The notes: generated from the letters alone by a model not told the origin. Shown: positions 43,785 through 55,926, numbered from the stretch's first letter. The stretch: DNA of 64,000 nucleotides from Streptomyces lydicus (GCF_001729485.1 NZ_CP017157.1:2170001-2234000); one strand, 5' to 3'. Numbers and translations are program-made.

Positions 43785-45359
43785 TCAGGCCGCCGCGTCG
43801 GCGGGCGTGCCGAACCACCGGCGGAGCGCGGCGTCCAGCTCGTCCGGTGCGGCCGGGACGGCGGAGCCGGCGGCGTCGGCGCGGTCCGCGGCCCAGGCGG
43901 TGCAGCCGTCCGGCCGTACCAGCAGGCCGGCGAGGCCGGGCTGCCCGGGACAGCCGGCCGTCAGCACCCGCAGCCGGCCGTCGTACCCGGTGGCCCGCTT
44001 GCGCAGCTCGGCGTCATCGGTGAGGTCGAGCAACAGCCCCTGCCCGCCGTGCAGCTGCTCCGCGAGCCGGCTGCCGTCGGAGAACTCCAGGTCGGGGGCG
44101 CTGCGGCCGATCAGCGGGTGGTCGCCCGGCAGGTCGTTGCGCTGCCACACCCCGGAGATCTTCTTGGTGAAGAAGGTGGTGGCGTCGACCGTTCCGGTCA
44201 GCTCGGCGATCACCTCGCGCAGCGCCCGGGAGTGCGACTCCGGCCGCATCAGCGCCACTTGGGCGCGGGTCCAGTCCAGGGCCCAGGCGCCGATCGGGTG
44301 CCGTTCGGCGGTGTAGGTGTCCAGCAGCCCGTCGGGGGCCCAGCCGTGCACCGTCGCGGCCAGTTTCCAGCCCAGGTTCATCGCGTCCCCGATACCGAGG
44401 TTGAGTCCCTGGCCACCGAACGGGGCGTGCACATGCGCCGCGTCACCGGCCAGCAGCACCCGCCCCGCCCGGTAGTCCGGCACCTGACGGGCGTTGTCCG
44501 TGAAACGGGTCGCCGTGCGGACCTTGTGGATCCGCACCCCCTCGACCCCGGAGACCTTCCGCAGGGACTCCTCCAACTCCTGGGCGGTGACGGGTGCTTC
44601 GCGGTCCGCGGGCGGGCCGTCGAACTCCACGGTGAGGATCCGGCCGGGCATCGGGCCGTGGACGTAGGTCCCGGTCTCCGTCCAGTTCCAGCCCGCCCCG
44701 AGCTTCTCGGCGCCGGTCATCTCCACCAGCGCCTGGTGGCCGGTGATCTCGGGGGCGGTGCCGGGGAACGGGAAGCCGGCGAGGCGGCGGACGGTGCTGC
44801 GGCCGCCGTCGCACCCGACGAGCCAGCCGGTGCGCAGCGTCCCCCCGGAGGTGTGCACGGTCACGCCGTCCTCGCCGGCGTCGAAGCCGGTCAGCGTCAC
44901 CCCGCGGCGCAGCTCGACGCCCAGTTCGGCGGCGCGTGCGGCGAGCAGCCGCTCCAGGACCTCCTGGGGAACGAGGCCGACCTCGCCGGCCGGGCCGGGG
45001 CCGTCGAAGTCCGGGTCGGACTCGTCCAGCAGGTCGCCGCGCAGCATGATGCCGGCGAAGTGCCCGGCGAACTTCGGGGGCGCCTGCAACCCCGAGGCGC
45101 CCGCGGCCTGCCGCTGCCGCAGGAACGAGCTGAACCTCTCGATGCCCGCGCGCTGCGCCGCGGCCAGGTCGGGCAGCATGCCGCGCCGGTAGAACGCCTC
45201 CGCGCTGGGGGAGTTGATCGCTCCCGCCTTGATCTTCGTGTCCACCTCGGTGAGCCGCTCCAGGACGGTCACCGAGACCTTCGCCAGGGCCAGTTCGCAG
45301 GCGAGCATCAGCCCCACCGGGCCGCCCCCTGCCACCACTACGTCTGCGTCACTCGTCAT
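43785..45359 (-). CDS. FAD-dependent aromatic monooxygenase
   Basis: The 524-aa flavoprotein monooxygenase (PheA/TfdB group) has the GxGxxG motif VVVAGGGPVGLMLACELA (about residues 7-24), the DG motif GCDGGRSTVR (about 178-187) and the GD motif LLAGDAAHVHAPFGGQGLNLGIGDAMNL (about 300-327), with the thioredoxin-like C-terminal domain of polyketide and rifampicin hydroxylases. Substrates could be an aromatic xenobiotic or antibiotic. ATG 45359 lies 7 nt after a minus-strand TACACT, a leaderless layout; ATG 45365 and GTG 45377 are in frame. It is divergent from a TetR gene whose product probably controls it. Confidence 0.9.
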   Translation of the reverse strand: MTSDADVVVAGGGPVGLMLACELALAKVSVTVLERLTEVDTKIKAGAINSPSAEAFYRRGMLPDLAAAQRAGIERFSSFLRQRQAAGASGLQAPPKFAGHFAGIMLRGDLLDESDPDFDGPGPAGEVGLVPQEVLERLLAARAAELGVELRRGVTLTGFDAGEDGVTVHTSGGTLRTGWLVGCDGGRSTVRRLAGFPFPGTAPEITGHQALVEMTGAEKLGAGWNWTETGTYVHGPMPGRILTVEFDGPPADREAPVTAQELEESLRKVSGVEGVRIHKVRTATRFTDNARQVPDYRAGRVLLAGDAAHVHAPFGGQGLNLGIGDAMNLGWKLAATVHGWAPDGLLDTYTAERHPIGAWALDWTRAQVALMRPESHSRALREVIAELTGTVDATTFFTKKISGVWQRNDLPGDHPLIGRSAPDLEFSDGSRLAEQLHGGQGLLLDLTDDAELRKRATGYDGRLRVLTAGCPGQPGLAGLLVRPDGCTAWAADRADAAGSAVPAAPDELDAALRRWFGTPADAAA

Positions 45360-45366
45360 GCGCATG

Positions 45367-45399
45367 AGTGTAGTCACTAAAAGTTTTTTGTCACTAAAA
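45367..45399. promoter_or_regulatory. Shared operator/promoter between monooxygenase and TetR genes
   Basis: GTCACTAAAA occurs at 45373-45382 and 45390-45399, exact direct repeats 17 bp apart in an A/T-rich patch. On the minus strand GTGACA-16-TACACT reads as a promoter, the repeats covering its -35 and spacer; a TetR protein bound here would block it. This is a candidate site only. Confidence 0.6.
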
Positions 45400-45418
45400 A
45401 TTTACGGGGGGTGCGGCC

Positions 45419-45424
45419 TAGGAT
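45419..45424 (+). promoter_or_regulatory. -10 element of leaderless tetR gene
   Basis: TAGGAT lies 7 nt before the ATG at 45432, with no ribosome site. Confidence 0.45.
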
Positions 45425-45431
45425 CTGGGGC

Positions 45432-46148
45432 ATGGACGAGCAGCGACACGCAGGTACGGAGACGGCCGCCGGGAGGTGGCCCGCCGGCCCGGAGGGGGAG
45501 ACCGGCTTCGGCGAGGAGGACGGGCGGCTGACGCTGCGCGAGCGCAAGAAGCTGCGCACCCGGCAGCGGATCTCCGGTGAGGCCACGCTGCTGTTCATCC
45601 GGCACGGCTTCGACAACGTCACCGTCGCCGAGGTCGCCCGGGCCGCCGAGGTCTCCACGATGACCGTCTTCAACTACTTCCCGCGCAAGGAGGACCTCTT
45701 CCTCGACCGGGTCCCCGAGGGCCGGGAGCTGCTGATCCGCGCCGTACGGGAGCGCGGTGCCGGCGAGGCGCCGCTGGCCGCGCTGCGCCGGCTCGTCCTC
45801 GGCCTGCTGGCGCAGCGGCACCCGCTGGGCGCCGTGGGGGAGGGGTACGAACACTTCTGGCGGACGGTGCGGGACTCGCCGGCACTACTGGCGCGGGGGC
45901 GTGAGGTGGTGGAGGAGCTGGAGCACACCCTGGCCGGGCTGCTGGCCGAGGCCGAGGGCGGCGACGCCGAGCGGCCCGGACACCGCTCCCGGCTGGCCGC
46001 CGCGCTGATCGTCGCGGGGGTCCGGACCGCGTTCGCCGAGGCGATCGGCCGGCAGCTCGCGGGCGAGGCGGTCGACGAGGTGGCGGCCGGGCAGGTCGAG
46101 GTGGTGCGGCGGACGTTCGAAGCGCTGGAGCGGGCACTCTCGGCTTGA
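45432..46148 (+). CDS. TetR-family regulator
   Basis: The 238-aa protein has a 35-aa acidic N-terminal tail, then a TetR helix-turn-helix (about 40-85; RTRQRISGEATLLFIRHGFDNVTVAEVARAAEVSTMTVFNYFPRKEDLFLD) and a ligand-binding helical domain. Recognition helix VSTMTVFNYF is a common variant. Divergent orientation and paired repeats in the intergenic region point to control of the FAD monooxygenase and itself by an aromatic ligand; this is inference. Confidence 0.93.
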   Translation: MDEQRHAGTETAAGRWPAGPEGETGFGEEDGRLTLRERKKLRTRQRISGEATLLFIRHGFDNVTVAEVARAAEVSTMTVFNYFPRKEDLFLDRVPEGRELLIRAVRERGAGEAPLAALRRLVLGLLAQRHPLGAVGEGYEHFWRTVRDSPALLARGREVVEELEHTLAGLLAEAEGGDAERPGHRSRLAAALIVAGVRTAFAEAIGRQLAGEAVDEVAAGQVEVVRRTFEALERALSA

Positions 46149-46432
46149 CGCCGGGGCGAGGTCGTGCGGGGGCGTTTGTGCAGCGCAGGAGCGTGTGGCG
46201 GGCCGCGGGAAGGATGTGGCGCCGCCACACGTTCGGGTGAAGAGGGCTTACGAGCCCGGTAAATCGAATGCGCGTGCTATAGGCTCGTGTATGGCATCCC
46301 AAAGACAGTGCCGCGACGGGCCCCCTACCCTGGGGCGGGGTTCCGCTTCGCTTCGCCGCCTCTGCTCGTCACCGAGCGGCGGACGCAGAGCCGCGGCTCC
46401 CGCCCCTGAACCCAAGAAAGGTGCCGACCGGC

Positions 46433-49459
<3,027 letters not shown>

Positions 49460-49481
49460 CGATGCCGGCGTAGCCGCACAC

Positions 49482-49526
49482 GGCGGGCCGTCACCCTCCC
49501 CACCACGGGAGCGGTGACGGCCCGCC
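49482..49526. terminator. uvrA terminator (convergent with kinase)
   Basis: A perfect 14-bp inverted repeat, GGCGGGCCGTCACC (49482-49495) with GGTGACGGCCCGCC (49513-49526), has a 17-nt loop. Confidence 0.8.
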
Positions 49527-49588
49527 GCCGTCGGTACGCCCCTGGCCCCGCGGCTCCTACGCCCCGGGGCCCCGCCGGCGCCGCCGCG

Positions 49589-50611
49589 TCACGCCGCCAG
49601 TTCCGCCGCGAACGGCGGCTCCGCACCCGCGCGCGAGCAGGTGACGGCCGCCGCGCGGGCGGCGAAGCGGAGGATGTCCCGCCAGTCGTCCGCGCCGAGG
49701 GCGGCGACCGCGGCGTACGAGAGGGCGCCATGGGCGTCCAGGCGGTGCAGCAGCGCGGCATTGACGGTGTCACCGGCGCCGATCGTGTCGACGACCGTGA
49801 CCGGCTCGCCCGGCACCGTCACCTCCCCGCCGTCCCGCGTCAGCACCGTCAGCCCGTCACCGCCACGGGTCAGCACGAGCGCCGCCGGTCCCGCGGCCAG
49901 CCACTCCCGGGCCGCCGCGACGACCGCGTCCGGAAGCCCGCCGCCGGCACCGCCCGCGGGGACCCCGGAACCGCCGGCGGCCCCGTCCGGGCCGCCCGCC
50001 GGCCCGGCAGGCGCCCCCGCCAGCCACAGCGCGTCCTCCTCCGACAGCTTCAGCAGCCCCAGATCCGGCAGCCAGGAGCGGAAGCGCGCCCGGTAGGCGT
50101 CCGCGTCCGGGATCAGGCCGGGCCGGATGTTCGGGTCGAGGGCGGTGAAGACTCCGCGCCGGGCCTCCCGGCGCAGCAGCGCCTCGTAGGCGCTCGCGCC
50201 CGGTTCCAGGACGAGCGAGCAGGTGCCCAGCGAGAGCGCCCGCACCCCCTCCGGCAGCGCCGGCGGCACCGCGAACAGCCGGTCGGCGGTGCCCTCGGCG
50301 TAGAAGCCGTAGCCCGCCGAGCCGTCCGGGCTGATGTCCGCCACCGCGAGGGTGGTCGGCTCACCGCCGCGCTGCACCAGCGAGGTGTCCACCCCGCCGC
50401 CGCGCAGCCCGTCGAGCAGCGCCTCGCCGAAGCTGTCGGTCGAGATCCGGGAGCAGAAGGTGGTGGGCGAGCCCAGCCGCCCCAGCGCGAGGGCGGTGTT
50501 GTACGGCCCGCCGCCGCGCCGCGGCAGCAGCGCGGGCAGCGGATCGCCCGGGGCGGACGGCTGCGGGCTGGGGACGAGGTCGATCAGCGCCTCGCCGGCG
50601 ACGACGATCAC
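49589..50611 (-). CDS. PfkB-family carbohydrate kinase (fructokinase-like)
   Basis: The 340-aa ribokinase-fold sugar kinase starts VIVVAGEALIDLVP, has RRGGGPYNTALALGRLG (about 32-47), LDPNIRPGL (near 157-165) and the catalytic DTIGAGDTVNAALL (about 281-294) with Asp as base. Fructokinase is the nearest class. A Gly/Ala/Pro-rich insertion (about 200-235) is unusual. GTG 50611 overlaps the LacI stop by GTGA, so the two are co-translated. Together with the dehydrogenase and transporter across the operator, this suggests uptake of a sugar alcohol, oxidation to a ketose, and phosphorylation. Confidence 0.9.
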   Translation of the reverse strand: MIVVAGEALIDLVPSPQPSAPGDPLPALLPRRGGGPYNTALALGRLGSPTTFCSRISTDSFGEALLDGLRGGGVDTSLVQRGGEPTTLAVADISPDGSAGYGFYAEGTADRLFAVPPALPEGVRALSLGTCSLVLEPGASAYEALLRREARRGVFTALDPNIRPGLIPDADAYRARFRSWLPDLGLLKLSEEDALWLAGAPAGPAGGPDGAAGGSGVPAGGAGGGLPDAVVAAAREWLAAGPAALVLTRGGDGLTVLTRDGGEVTVPGEPVTVVDTIGAGDTVNAALLHRLDAHGALSYAAVAALGADDWRDILRFAARAAAVTCSRAGAEPPFAAELAA

Positions 50612-51654
50612 GGGGTGCGGTTCCTTTCCTGGGCGGCCGGGGGAGCGGCCGGGGCGGGTTCGGCGCAGCCGCACGACGTACGGTGCACGAAGGCACAGGG
50701 GAGGCGGACGGTGCGCGGCGGGCGGTCCGGCTCCTGGAGGCGTTCCAGCAGCAGCCGTACCGCCGCCGCCCCGATGTCCTTGCTGGGCTGGGCGATCGCG
50801 GTCAGCCGGGGCGTGAAGAGATCGGCCCAGGAGAAGTCGTCGAAGCAGGCCAGCGCGATGTCCCGGGGCACCTGCAGGCCGAGTGCGCCGAGCGCCCGGA
50901 GCGCGCCGATGGTCATCGCGTTGTTGGCGGTGATGAGGGCGGTGGGCGGCTCCGGCGCGGCCAGCAGATGGCGGGTGGCGTCCTGGGCGCCCTCCGCCTC
51001 GGAGTTGCCGCCGGCCAGGAGTTCCGGCGCGAAGGGCAGGCCGCGGGCGCGCAGCCCGTCGCGGTAGCCCTGGACGCGCTCGGTGGTGGTGCTCAGCCCG
51101 GGCAGCCCTGCCACCAGGCCGATCCGGGTGTGCCCCAAGTCCGCCAGGTGCTCGACCAGTTGGCGCACCGGACCGGTGTTCTCGGCGCACACCTGGTCGT
51201 ACGCATCGCCCACCAGCCGGTCCAGGAAGACGGTGGGCACCTCGCGCCGGGCCAGGTAGTCGACCATCTCGGCGGGCTCCGCGGACGGCGCGACGATCAT
51301 GCCGTCCACCCGCCGCTCGTGCAGCAGCTGGACGACCTTGCGCTCGTGGTGCGGATCGTCGTGCGGGTCGGCGATCAGCAGGCTGTACCCGGCCTCCAGC
51401 GCACCGGCCTCGACGCCCTGGAGGATCTCGGTGAAGTACGGGTTGCTGATCGCGGAGACCGCCAGGCCGATGGAGCGGGTGCGGGAGGTGACCAGCGAGC
51501 GGGCCAGGGTGTTGTGGGTGTAGCCCAGCTCCTCGATGGCGCCGAGCACCGCGGCCCGGGTGTCCGGGCGCACCGGCCGGGTCTCGTTCAGTACGTGCGA
51601 GACCGTGGCGACGGAGACCCCCGCCCGCCGCGCCACATCCACCATCGTCGTCAT
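50608..51654 (-). CDS. LacI-family repressor
   Basis: The 348-aa protein has the N-terminal LacI helix-turn-helix MVDVARRAGVSVATVSHVLNE (about residues 4-24), a hinge helix (NTLARSLVTSRTRSIGLAVS) and a periplasmic-binding-like sugar domain (NPYFTEILQGVE ... GRVDG-type VDGMIVAP ... TTERVQGYRDGL ... DDFSWADLFTPRLTAI). It is divergent from the dehydrogenase-transporter pair, with a 28-bp palindrome between. It probably represses both directions until a sugar or polyol binds. Confidence 0.94.
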   Translation of the reverse strand: MTTMVDVARRAGVSVATVSHVLNETRPVRPDTRAAVLGAIEELGYTHNTLARSLVTSRTRSIGLAVSAISNPYFTEILQGVEAGALEAGYSLLIADPHDDPHHERKVVQLLHERRVDGMIVAPSAEPAEMVDYLARREVPTVFLDRLVGDAYDQVCAENTGPVRQLVEHLADLGHTRIGLVAGLPGLSTTTERVQGYRDGLRARGLPFAPELLAGGNSEAEGAQDATRHLLAAPEPPTALITANNAMTIGALRALGALGLQVPRDIALACFDDFSWADLFTPRLTAIAQPSKDIGAAAVRLLLERLQEPDRPPRTVRLPCAFVHRTSCGCAEPAPAAPPAAQERNRTP

Positions 51655-51756
51655 CCGGCTCTTCCTCCCCGCGCGCGGCGCCACGGCGGCGCCCACGGCC
51701 GTGCCCGGCACGGCCTCGTCCCGCGAGTCCACCACACTACGAGCATCCGACCGCAA

Positions 51757-51784
51757 ACGTAAACGCTTGCGTAAGCGTTTACGT
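51757..51784. promoter_or_regulatory. LacI operator palindrome
   Basis: ACGTAAACGCTT (51757-51768), 4-nt spacer GCGT, AAGCGTTTACGT (51773-51784): a perfect 12-bp inverted repeat containing the AAACGCTT...AAGCGTTT type of LacI sites. It lies between the divergent LacI and dehydrogenase genes. Confidence 0.85.
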
Positions 51785-51846
51785 CCTGGCGGCTTTTCTG
51801 TAAGGTCCCCGGCATCGCACCAGCACGACGTCGTGAGGAGGCGCCG

Positions 51847-52863
51847 ATGCGCGCTCTCGTGGTCACCGCACCGGGCAATCCGGGGAGCACCGCGGTCACC
51901 GAACTGCCCGACCCCCGCCCGGAACCCGATGAGGTGGTCGTGCGGGTCACGTCCTGCGGGCTGTGCGGCACCGATATGCACCTCCTCGGCGGCGAACTGC
52001 CCGCCGCGGCCTACCCGTTGGTCCCCGGGCACGAGCTGACCGGCGAGATCGTGGCCGTCGGCGCGGCGGTCACCGGCCGGGCGGTCGGCGAGCGGGTCGC
52101 GGTCGACCCCAACATGCCGTGCGGCGCCTGCCACTACTGCCGGATCGGCCGCGGCAACCTCTGCGAGGACTACGCCGCGATCGGCGTCACCCGCGCCGGC
52201 GGCTTCGCCGAACTGGTCGCCGTACCGGAACGCTGCTGCTACGTCCTGCCCGACGGCCTCTCGGAAGCCGCGGCCGGGCTCGTCGAGCCGCTCTCCTGCG
52301 CGGTGCACGGCCTGAACCGGCTGCCGCGCCGCCCCGGCGAGCACTATCTGATCTACGGCGCCGGCACCATGGGGCTGATGATGGCCGCGCTCGTACGGAC
52401 CGCGGGCGCCGCCTCGGTCAGCGTCGTGGACCTCAACGAGGACCGGCTGGCGTTCGCCCGTACCTTCGGCGTGGACGCCGCCGCGACCGGCGCCGACCAG
52501 CTCCGCCGGACGCCCGGCTTCGAGGTCGTGATCGACGCGACCGGGGCCGTCGCGGCCATCGAGGACGGCCTGGGACGGGTGCGCCGCGGCGGCACCTTCC
52601 TCCAGTTCGGCGTCGCCGACCCGGCCCGTTCGGCGTCCTTCTCCCCGTACCGCGTCTACCACCACGAGATCGACATCATCGGCTCGATGGCGGTGCACAA
52701 CAGCTTCCAGCCGGCCATCGACCTGCTCGCCGCCGGCCTCGGCGGATTCGCCGTCGACTCACTGGTCAGCGACGTCTACGGGCTGGACGGCTTCGACGAG
52801 GCGGTGGCCCGCTTCCGGGCCGGCACCGGCCGCAAGATCCACATCGCCCCGCAGAAGGGCTGA
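51847..52863 (+). CDS. Zinc-dependent polyol/alcohol dehydrogenase
   Basis: The 338-aa MDR dehydrogenase keeps the catalytic zinc set (CGLCGTDMH, about residues 37-45, and GHELTGEIV, about 59-67) and the structural-zinc cysteines (CGACHYCRIGRGNLC, about 89-103). The NAD-binding loop is GAGTMGLMMAAL (about 173-184). It resembles sorbitol/arabitol-type dehydrogenases. It probably oxidises the polyol that the downstream porter imports; the substrate is unproven. Its ATG has GAGGAG upstream. The porter gene starts 6 bp after its stop. Confidence 0.93.
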   Translation: MRALVVTAPGNPGSTAVTELPDPRPEPDEVVVRVTSCGLCGTDMHLLGGELPAAAYPLVPGHELTGEIVAVGAAVTGRAVGERVAVDPNMPCGACHYCRIGRGNLCEDYAAIGVTRAGGFAELVAVPERCCYVLPDGLSEAAAGLVEPLSCAVHGLNRLPRRPGEHYLIYGAGTMGLMMAALVRTAGAASVSVVDLNEDRLAFARTFGVDAAATGADQLRRTPGFEVVIDATGAVAAIEDGLGRVRRGGTFLQFGVADPARSASFSPYRVYHHEIDIIGSMAVHNSFQPAIDLLAAGLGGFAVDSLVSDVYGLDGFDEAVARFRAGTGRKIHIAPQKG

Positions 52864-52869
52864 ACGACC

Positions 52870-54282
52870 GTGCCCGCACGCTTCAAGAACGCGCTGATCT
52901 GGGTCTTCGGTGCCCTCGGCGGCATCCTGTGGGGCTATGACACCGGGGTCATCTCCGGCGCCATGCTCTTCATCAAGAACGACATCGCCCTCACCCCGCT
53001 GCTGGAAGGTCTGGTCGTTTCGGGCCTCCTGGTGGGGGCCATGCTCGGCGCCGGCCTGTCGGGGCGGCTGAGCGATTCCTGGGGCCGGCGCCGGCTGATC
53101 CTCGCGGCCTCCGGGGTCTTCATCCTGGGCACCCTCGGCGCCGCCCTCGCCACCGGGGCGGCCGCGCTGATCGGCTTCCGGTTCGTCCTCGGCATCGGCG
53201 TCGGCATCGCCTCCGTCGTCGTCCCGCTCTACCTCACCGAACTCGCGCCCGCGCACGTCCGCGGCGGGCTGACCTCGCTGATGCAACTCCTGGTCACCGT
53301 CGGCATCTTCGTCGCCTACGTCACCGACTACCTGCTGGCCGGCGCCGGGGCGTGGCGCTGGATGATCGGCCTGGGCACCGTCCCCGCGGCGGTCCTCGCG
53401 CTGGGCATCCTCACCCAGCCGGAGAGCCCGCGCTGGCTGGTGGGCAGGGGCCGCAGCGCCGAGGCCCGCACGGTGCTGACCCGGCTGCGCGGCGACGCCG
53501 GGGCGGCGGGGCAGGAGCTGGCCGAGATCGAGCGGACCGAGCGCGCGGAACGGGAGCAGAGCGAGCCGCTGACCCTGCGCCGCCTGCTGTCGCCGCGGCT
53601 GCGGCCGGTGTTCGTGGCCGGCATGCTGCTGGTCCTCTTCCAGAACTTCGTCGGCATCAACACGATCATCTACTACGCCCCGACCCTGCTCACCGACATC
53701 GGGTTCGGCTCCGACGGCGCCATCCTCGCCAACGTCGGCATCGGCCTGCTCAACATGCTGATGACGCTGCCCGCGATGCGGCTGATCGACCGCAGGGGGC
53801 GCAAACCGCTGCTGCTCCTCGGGGCGCTGGGGATGTGCGCGGCGATGGTGCTGCTGGCCGTGACCAACCTCTCCGGGCTCGGCTACGGCGCGCTGCTCTC
53901 CGCCCTCACCCTGCTCGGCATCGCGCTGTACATCGGCTCCTTCGCGATCTCCTGGGGACCGGTGCAGTGGGTGATGCTGCCCGAGCTGTTCCCGATGCGG
54001 ATCCGGGCCGCCGCGGTGAGCCTGTGCGTGCTGTTCAACTGGCTGTTCAACATGGTCGTGGCGCTGCTCTTCCCGTCCCTGCTGCACGCCTGGGGCGCCG
54101 GGGCCAACTTCCTGATCTTCGCCGGAACGACCCTGCTGGCGTTCTGCTTCGTCCACAAGCTGCTGCCGGAGACCAAGGGCCGCAGCCTGGAGGAGATCGA
54201 ACAGGACCTGCTGCACGGTGGCCCGGCCCGGTCGGAATCGGCCCGCTCCGCCCCGGTATCGTCGGGGGCCGAAGCCGTCTGA
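52870..54282 (+). CDS. Sugar-porter family MFS transporter
   Basis: The 470-aa protein has twelve membrane segments and classic sugar-porter motifs: GGILWGYDTGVISGA (TM1), GRLSDSWGRRRLIL between TM2 and TM3, PESPRWLVGRGR after TM6, QNFVGINTIIYYAP in TM7, DRRGRKPLLL between TM8 and TM9, and PETKGRSLEEIE near the C-terminus. It imports a sugar or polyol, probably by proton symport. GTG 52870 starts 6 bp after the dehydrogenase stop, one operon. A Ser/Ala-rich tail ends the protein. Confidence 0.94.
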   Translation: MPARFKNALIWVFGALGGILWGYDTGVISGAMLFIKNDIALTPLLEGLVVSGLLVGAMLGAGLSGRLSDSWGRRRLILAASGVFILGTLGAALATGAAALIGFRFVLGIGVGIASVVVPLYLTELAPAHVRGGLTSLMQLLVTVGIFVAYVTDYLLAGAGAWRWMIGLGTVPAAVLALGILTQPESPRWLVGRGRSAEARTVLTRLRGDAGAAGQELAEIERTERAEREQSEPLTLRRLLSPRLRPVFVAGMLLVLFQNFVGINTIIYYAPTLLTDIGFGSDGAILANVGIGLLNMLMTLPAMRLIDRRGRKPLLLLGALGMCAAMVLLAVTNLSGLGYGALLSALTLLGIALYIGSFAISWGPVQWVMLPELFPMRIRAAAVSLCVLFNWLFNMVVALLFPSLLHAWGAGANFLIFAGTTLLAFCFVHKLLPETKGRSLEEIEQDLLHGGPARSESARSAPVSSGAEAV

Positions 54283-54303
54283 CCCCGTCGCCCTGGAGCA
54301 GCC

Positions 54304-54717
54304 ATGAGCAAGTCCCCCGCCCGCCGGACCGTGCTGCGGGGGGCCGCGCTCGCGGGTGCCGCCGGCTTCGGGCTGGCGGCCTGCTCGCCGGGGGACGCGG
54401 ACGGGAACGACTCGGGGGTGCCCGACAAGCCGGTCGAGCTGGGGGCCGCCGCCGACGTCCCGGTGGGCGGCGCCAGGCTCTACCGCGAGGACCGGCTGGT
54501 CGTCTCGCAGCCCACCAAGGGCAAGTACAAGTGCTTCAGCGCCAAGTGCACCCACGCCGGCTGCATCCTGTCCGACGTCGAGAAGAAGGAAGGCAGCTGC
54601 CCCTGCCACGGCAGCCGCTTCGACGTCACGACCGGCAAGGTCGTCCAGGGCCCGGCCGCCGAGCCGCTGCCCGAGGTCCCGGTCCGGGCCGAGGGCGGCA
54701 AGCTGATCGCCGGCTGA
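54304..54717 (+). CDS. Tat-exported Rieske 2Fe-2S lipoprotein
   Basis: The 137-aa protein has a twin-arginine signal (SPARRTVLRG, about residues 4-13), a lipobox LAAC (Cys27), and a Rieske domain with CTHAGC (about 80-85) and CPCHGS (about 100-105), which supply the two Cys and two His of the 2Fe-2S cluster. It would sit on the outer membrane face as an electron carrier. Partner oxidoreductase is not seen nearby. It starts 21 bp after the porter stop with GGAG upstream, so it may be read with that operon. Confidence 0.92.
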   Translation: MSKSPARRTVLRGAALAGAAGFGLAACSPGDADGNDSGVPDKPVELGAAADVPVGGARLYREDRLVVSQPTKGKYKCFSAKCTHAGCILSDVEKKEGSCPCHGSRFDVTTGKVVQGPAAEPLPEVPVRAEGGKLIAG

Positions 54718-54750
54718 GGCGGCCGGCCGCCCGGGCCCGGCGCCCCGCTG

Positions 54751-55686
54751 TCACCCCCAGTCCCAGCCGATCCCCAGGATGCCCGGCCGTACGCCCTGCT
54801 CCACGAGGTGGACCGCGTGGTGCCGGCCGCTGAGCGTCAGCTCCTGCTGGGCGCTGCGCGGGGCGCCCGCCGACGCCTGGGCGAAGCGGCGGCAGCGCAC
54901 CGGCAGCGCCGCCTCGTCGAAGCGCACCTGCAGGACGTACTGGCCGCCGGCGAAGCTGAAGCCGCGCAGGTACTCGGCGCTGGGGCCGCCGCTGCCGTCC
55001 TCGAAGGCGTAGCCGAAGACATGGGTCTCACCGGCCCGCAGCCGGGTGTCGAAGAGCAGCTCGGCGACCACCACCCCGGCCTCGGCGTCGCCGCGGACCC
55101 GGCCCAGGCGGCAGTTCTCCCCGGTCCGCACCCGTACCCGCGACGGATCGCAGCCCGTCTCGCCCCGGTGGATGGCGACGTAGCGGTCCACGCCGTCCCG
55201 GTGCGCGCGGACCACCTGCAGCGACTCCCGCTCGGCGAGCCGGCGGGCGGGGCCGATGCGTACCCGCTCGTGGTGGCCCACGGTGTGCAGCCCGCCGTCC
55301 GCGGGGATCTCCAGCTCGGTGAAGAGCCGCTGCAGCGTGCCGGCCGGCGCCACCAGCGAACGGTACGAGCGGGCGGCCGGGCGCTCGGCCTCCGGGCGTC
55401 CGCCCTCGGGGACCAGCAGCCGGTGCAGCGAGTGCGCGGGCAGGTCGAGCACCTCCTCCAGGGCACGCACCGCCCGCAGCGACTCCGGGCGCTGCGGGCG
55501 CCGGGCCCCCTGCTGCCAGTAGCTCAGGCTGGTCACCCCGATGGTGATGCCGCGCTGGGCGAGCTTGTGCTGGACGCGGGTGAGCGCGAGTCCGCGGGCG
55601 GTGAGCGCCGAGCGCAGCGCGAGGTGGAAGGGGCCGGTCCGCAGCAGCTGCGCCAGCTCGGCGGCCTGGGGAGCGTTCTGTGCCAT
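54751..55686 (-). CDS. Helix-turn-helix regulator of unknown type
   Basis: The 311-aa protein has an N-terminal XRE-like helix-turn-helix (about residues 18-62; LTRVQHKLAQRGITIGVTSLSYWQQGARRPQRPESLRAVRALEEVL) and a C-terminal region of about 200 aa rich in beta strands, without a known name. It matches hypothetical Streptomyces proteins in this chromosomal position. ATG 55686 follows GGAGGAACG. It is divergent from the secreted protease pair, which it may control; this is inference. Confidence 0.8.
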   Translation of the reverse strand: MAQNAPQAAELAQLLRTGPFHLALRSALTARGLALTRVQHKLAQRGITIGVTSLSYWQQGARRPQRPESLRAVRALEEVLDLPAHSLHRLLVPEGGRPEAERPAARSYRSLVAPAGTLQRLFTELEIPADGGLHTVGHHERVRIGPARRLAERESLQVVRAHRDGVDRYVAIHRGETGCDPSRVRVRTGENCRLGRVRGDAEAGVVVAELLFDTRLRAGETHVFGYAFEDGSGGPSAEYLRGFSFAGGQYVLQVRFDEAALPVRCRRFAQASAGAPRSAQQELTLSGRHHAVHLVEQGVRPGILGIGWDWG

Positions 55687-55926
55687 TGCCTCGTTCCTCC
55701 GGCGCGCCGGTGAACGTTCACAACCGGATCGCACGCCGCGCACTCTGCCTGCCTGTTCACTGCAGTACGCCGGGCACCGGCCGTTCACATCCGGGCCCGT
55801 TCGTACACACCCCCATGTCATTCCGCATTGAAGCGTGTTGACCTGCCTGCGACAACACCCGATGCTCCTTCGCAAGCATCCGGATGCGCTCCTCTCACCC
55901 CTCACCCCCCAGTCGGGAGGAACGCC

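Noticed and set aside
46300..46340. Damage-type promoter before uvrA
   Set aside because: AAGACAGTG near 46313 matches only six of nine positions of TTGTCAGTG and the next TAnnnT is at the wrong distance.
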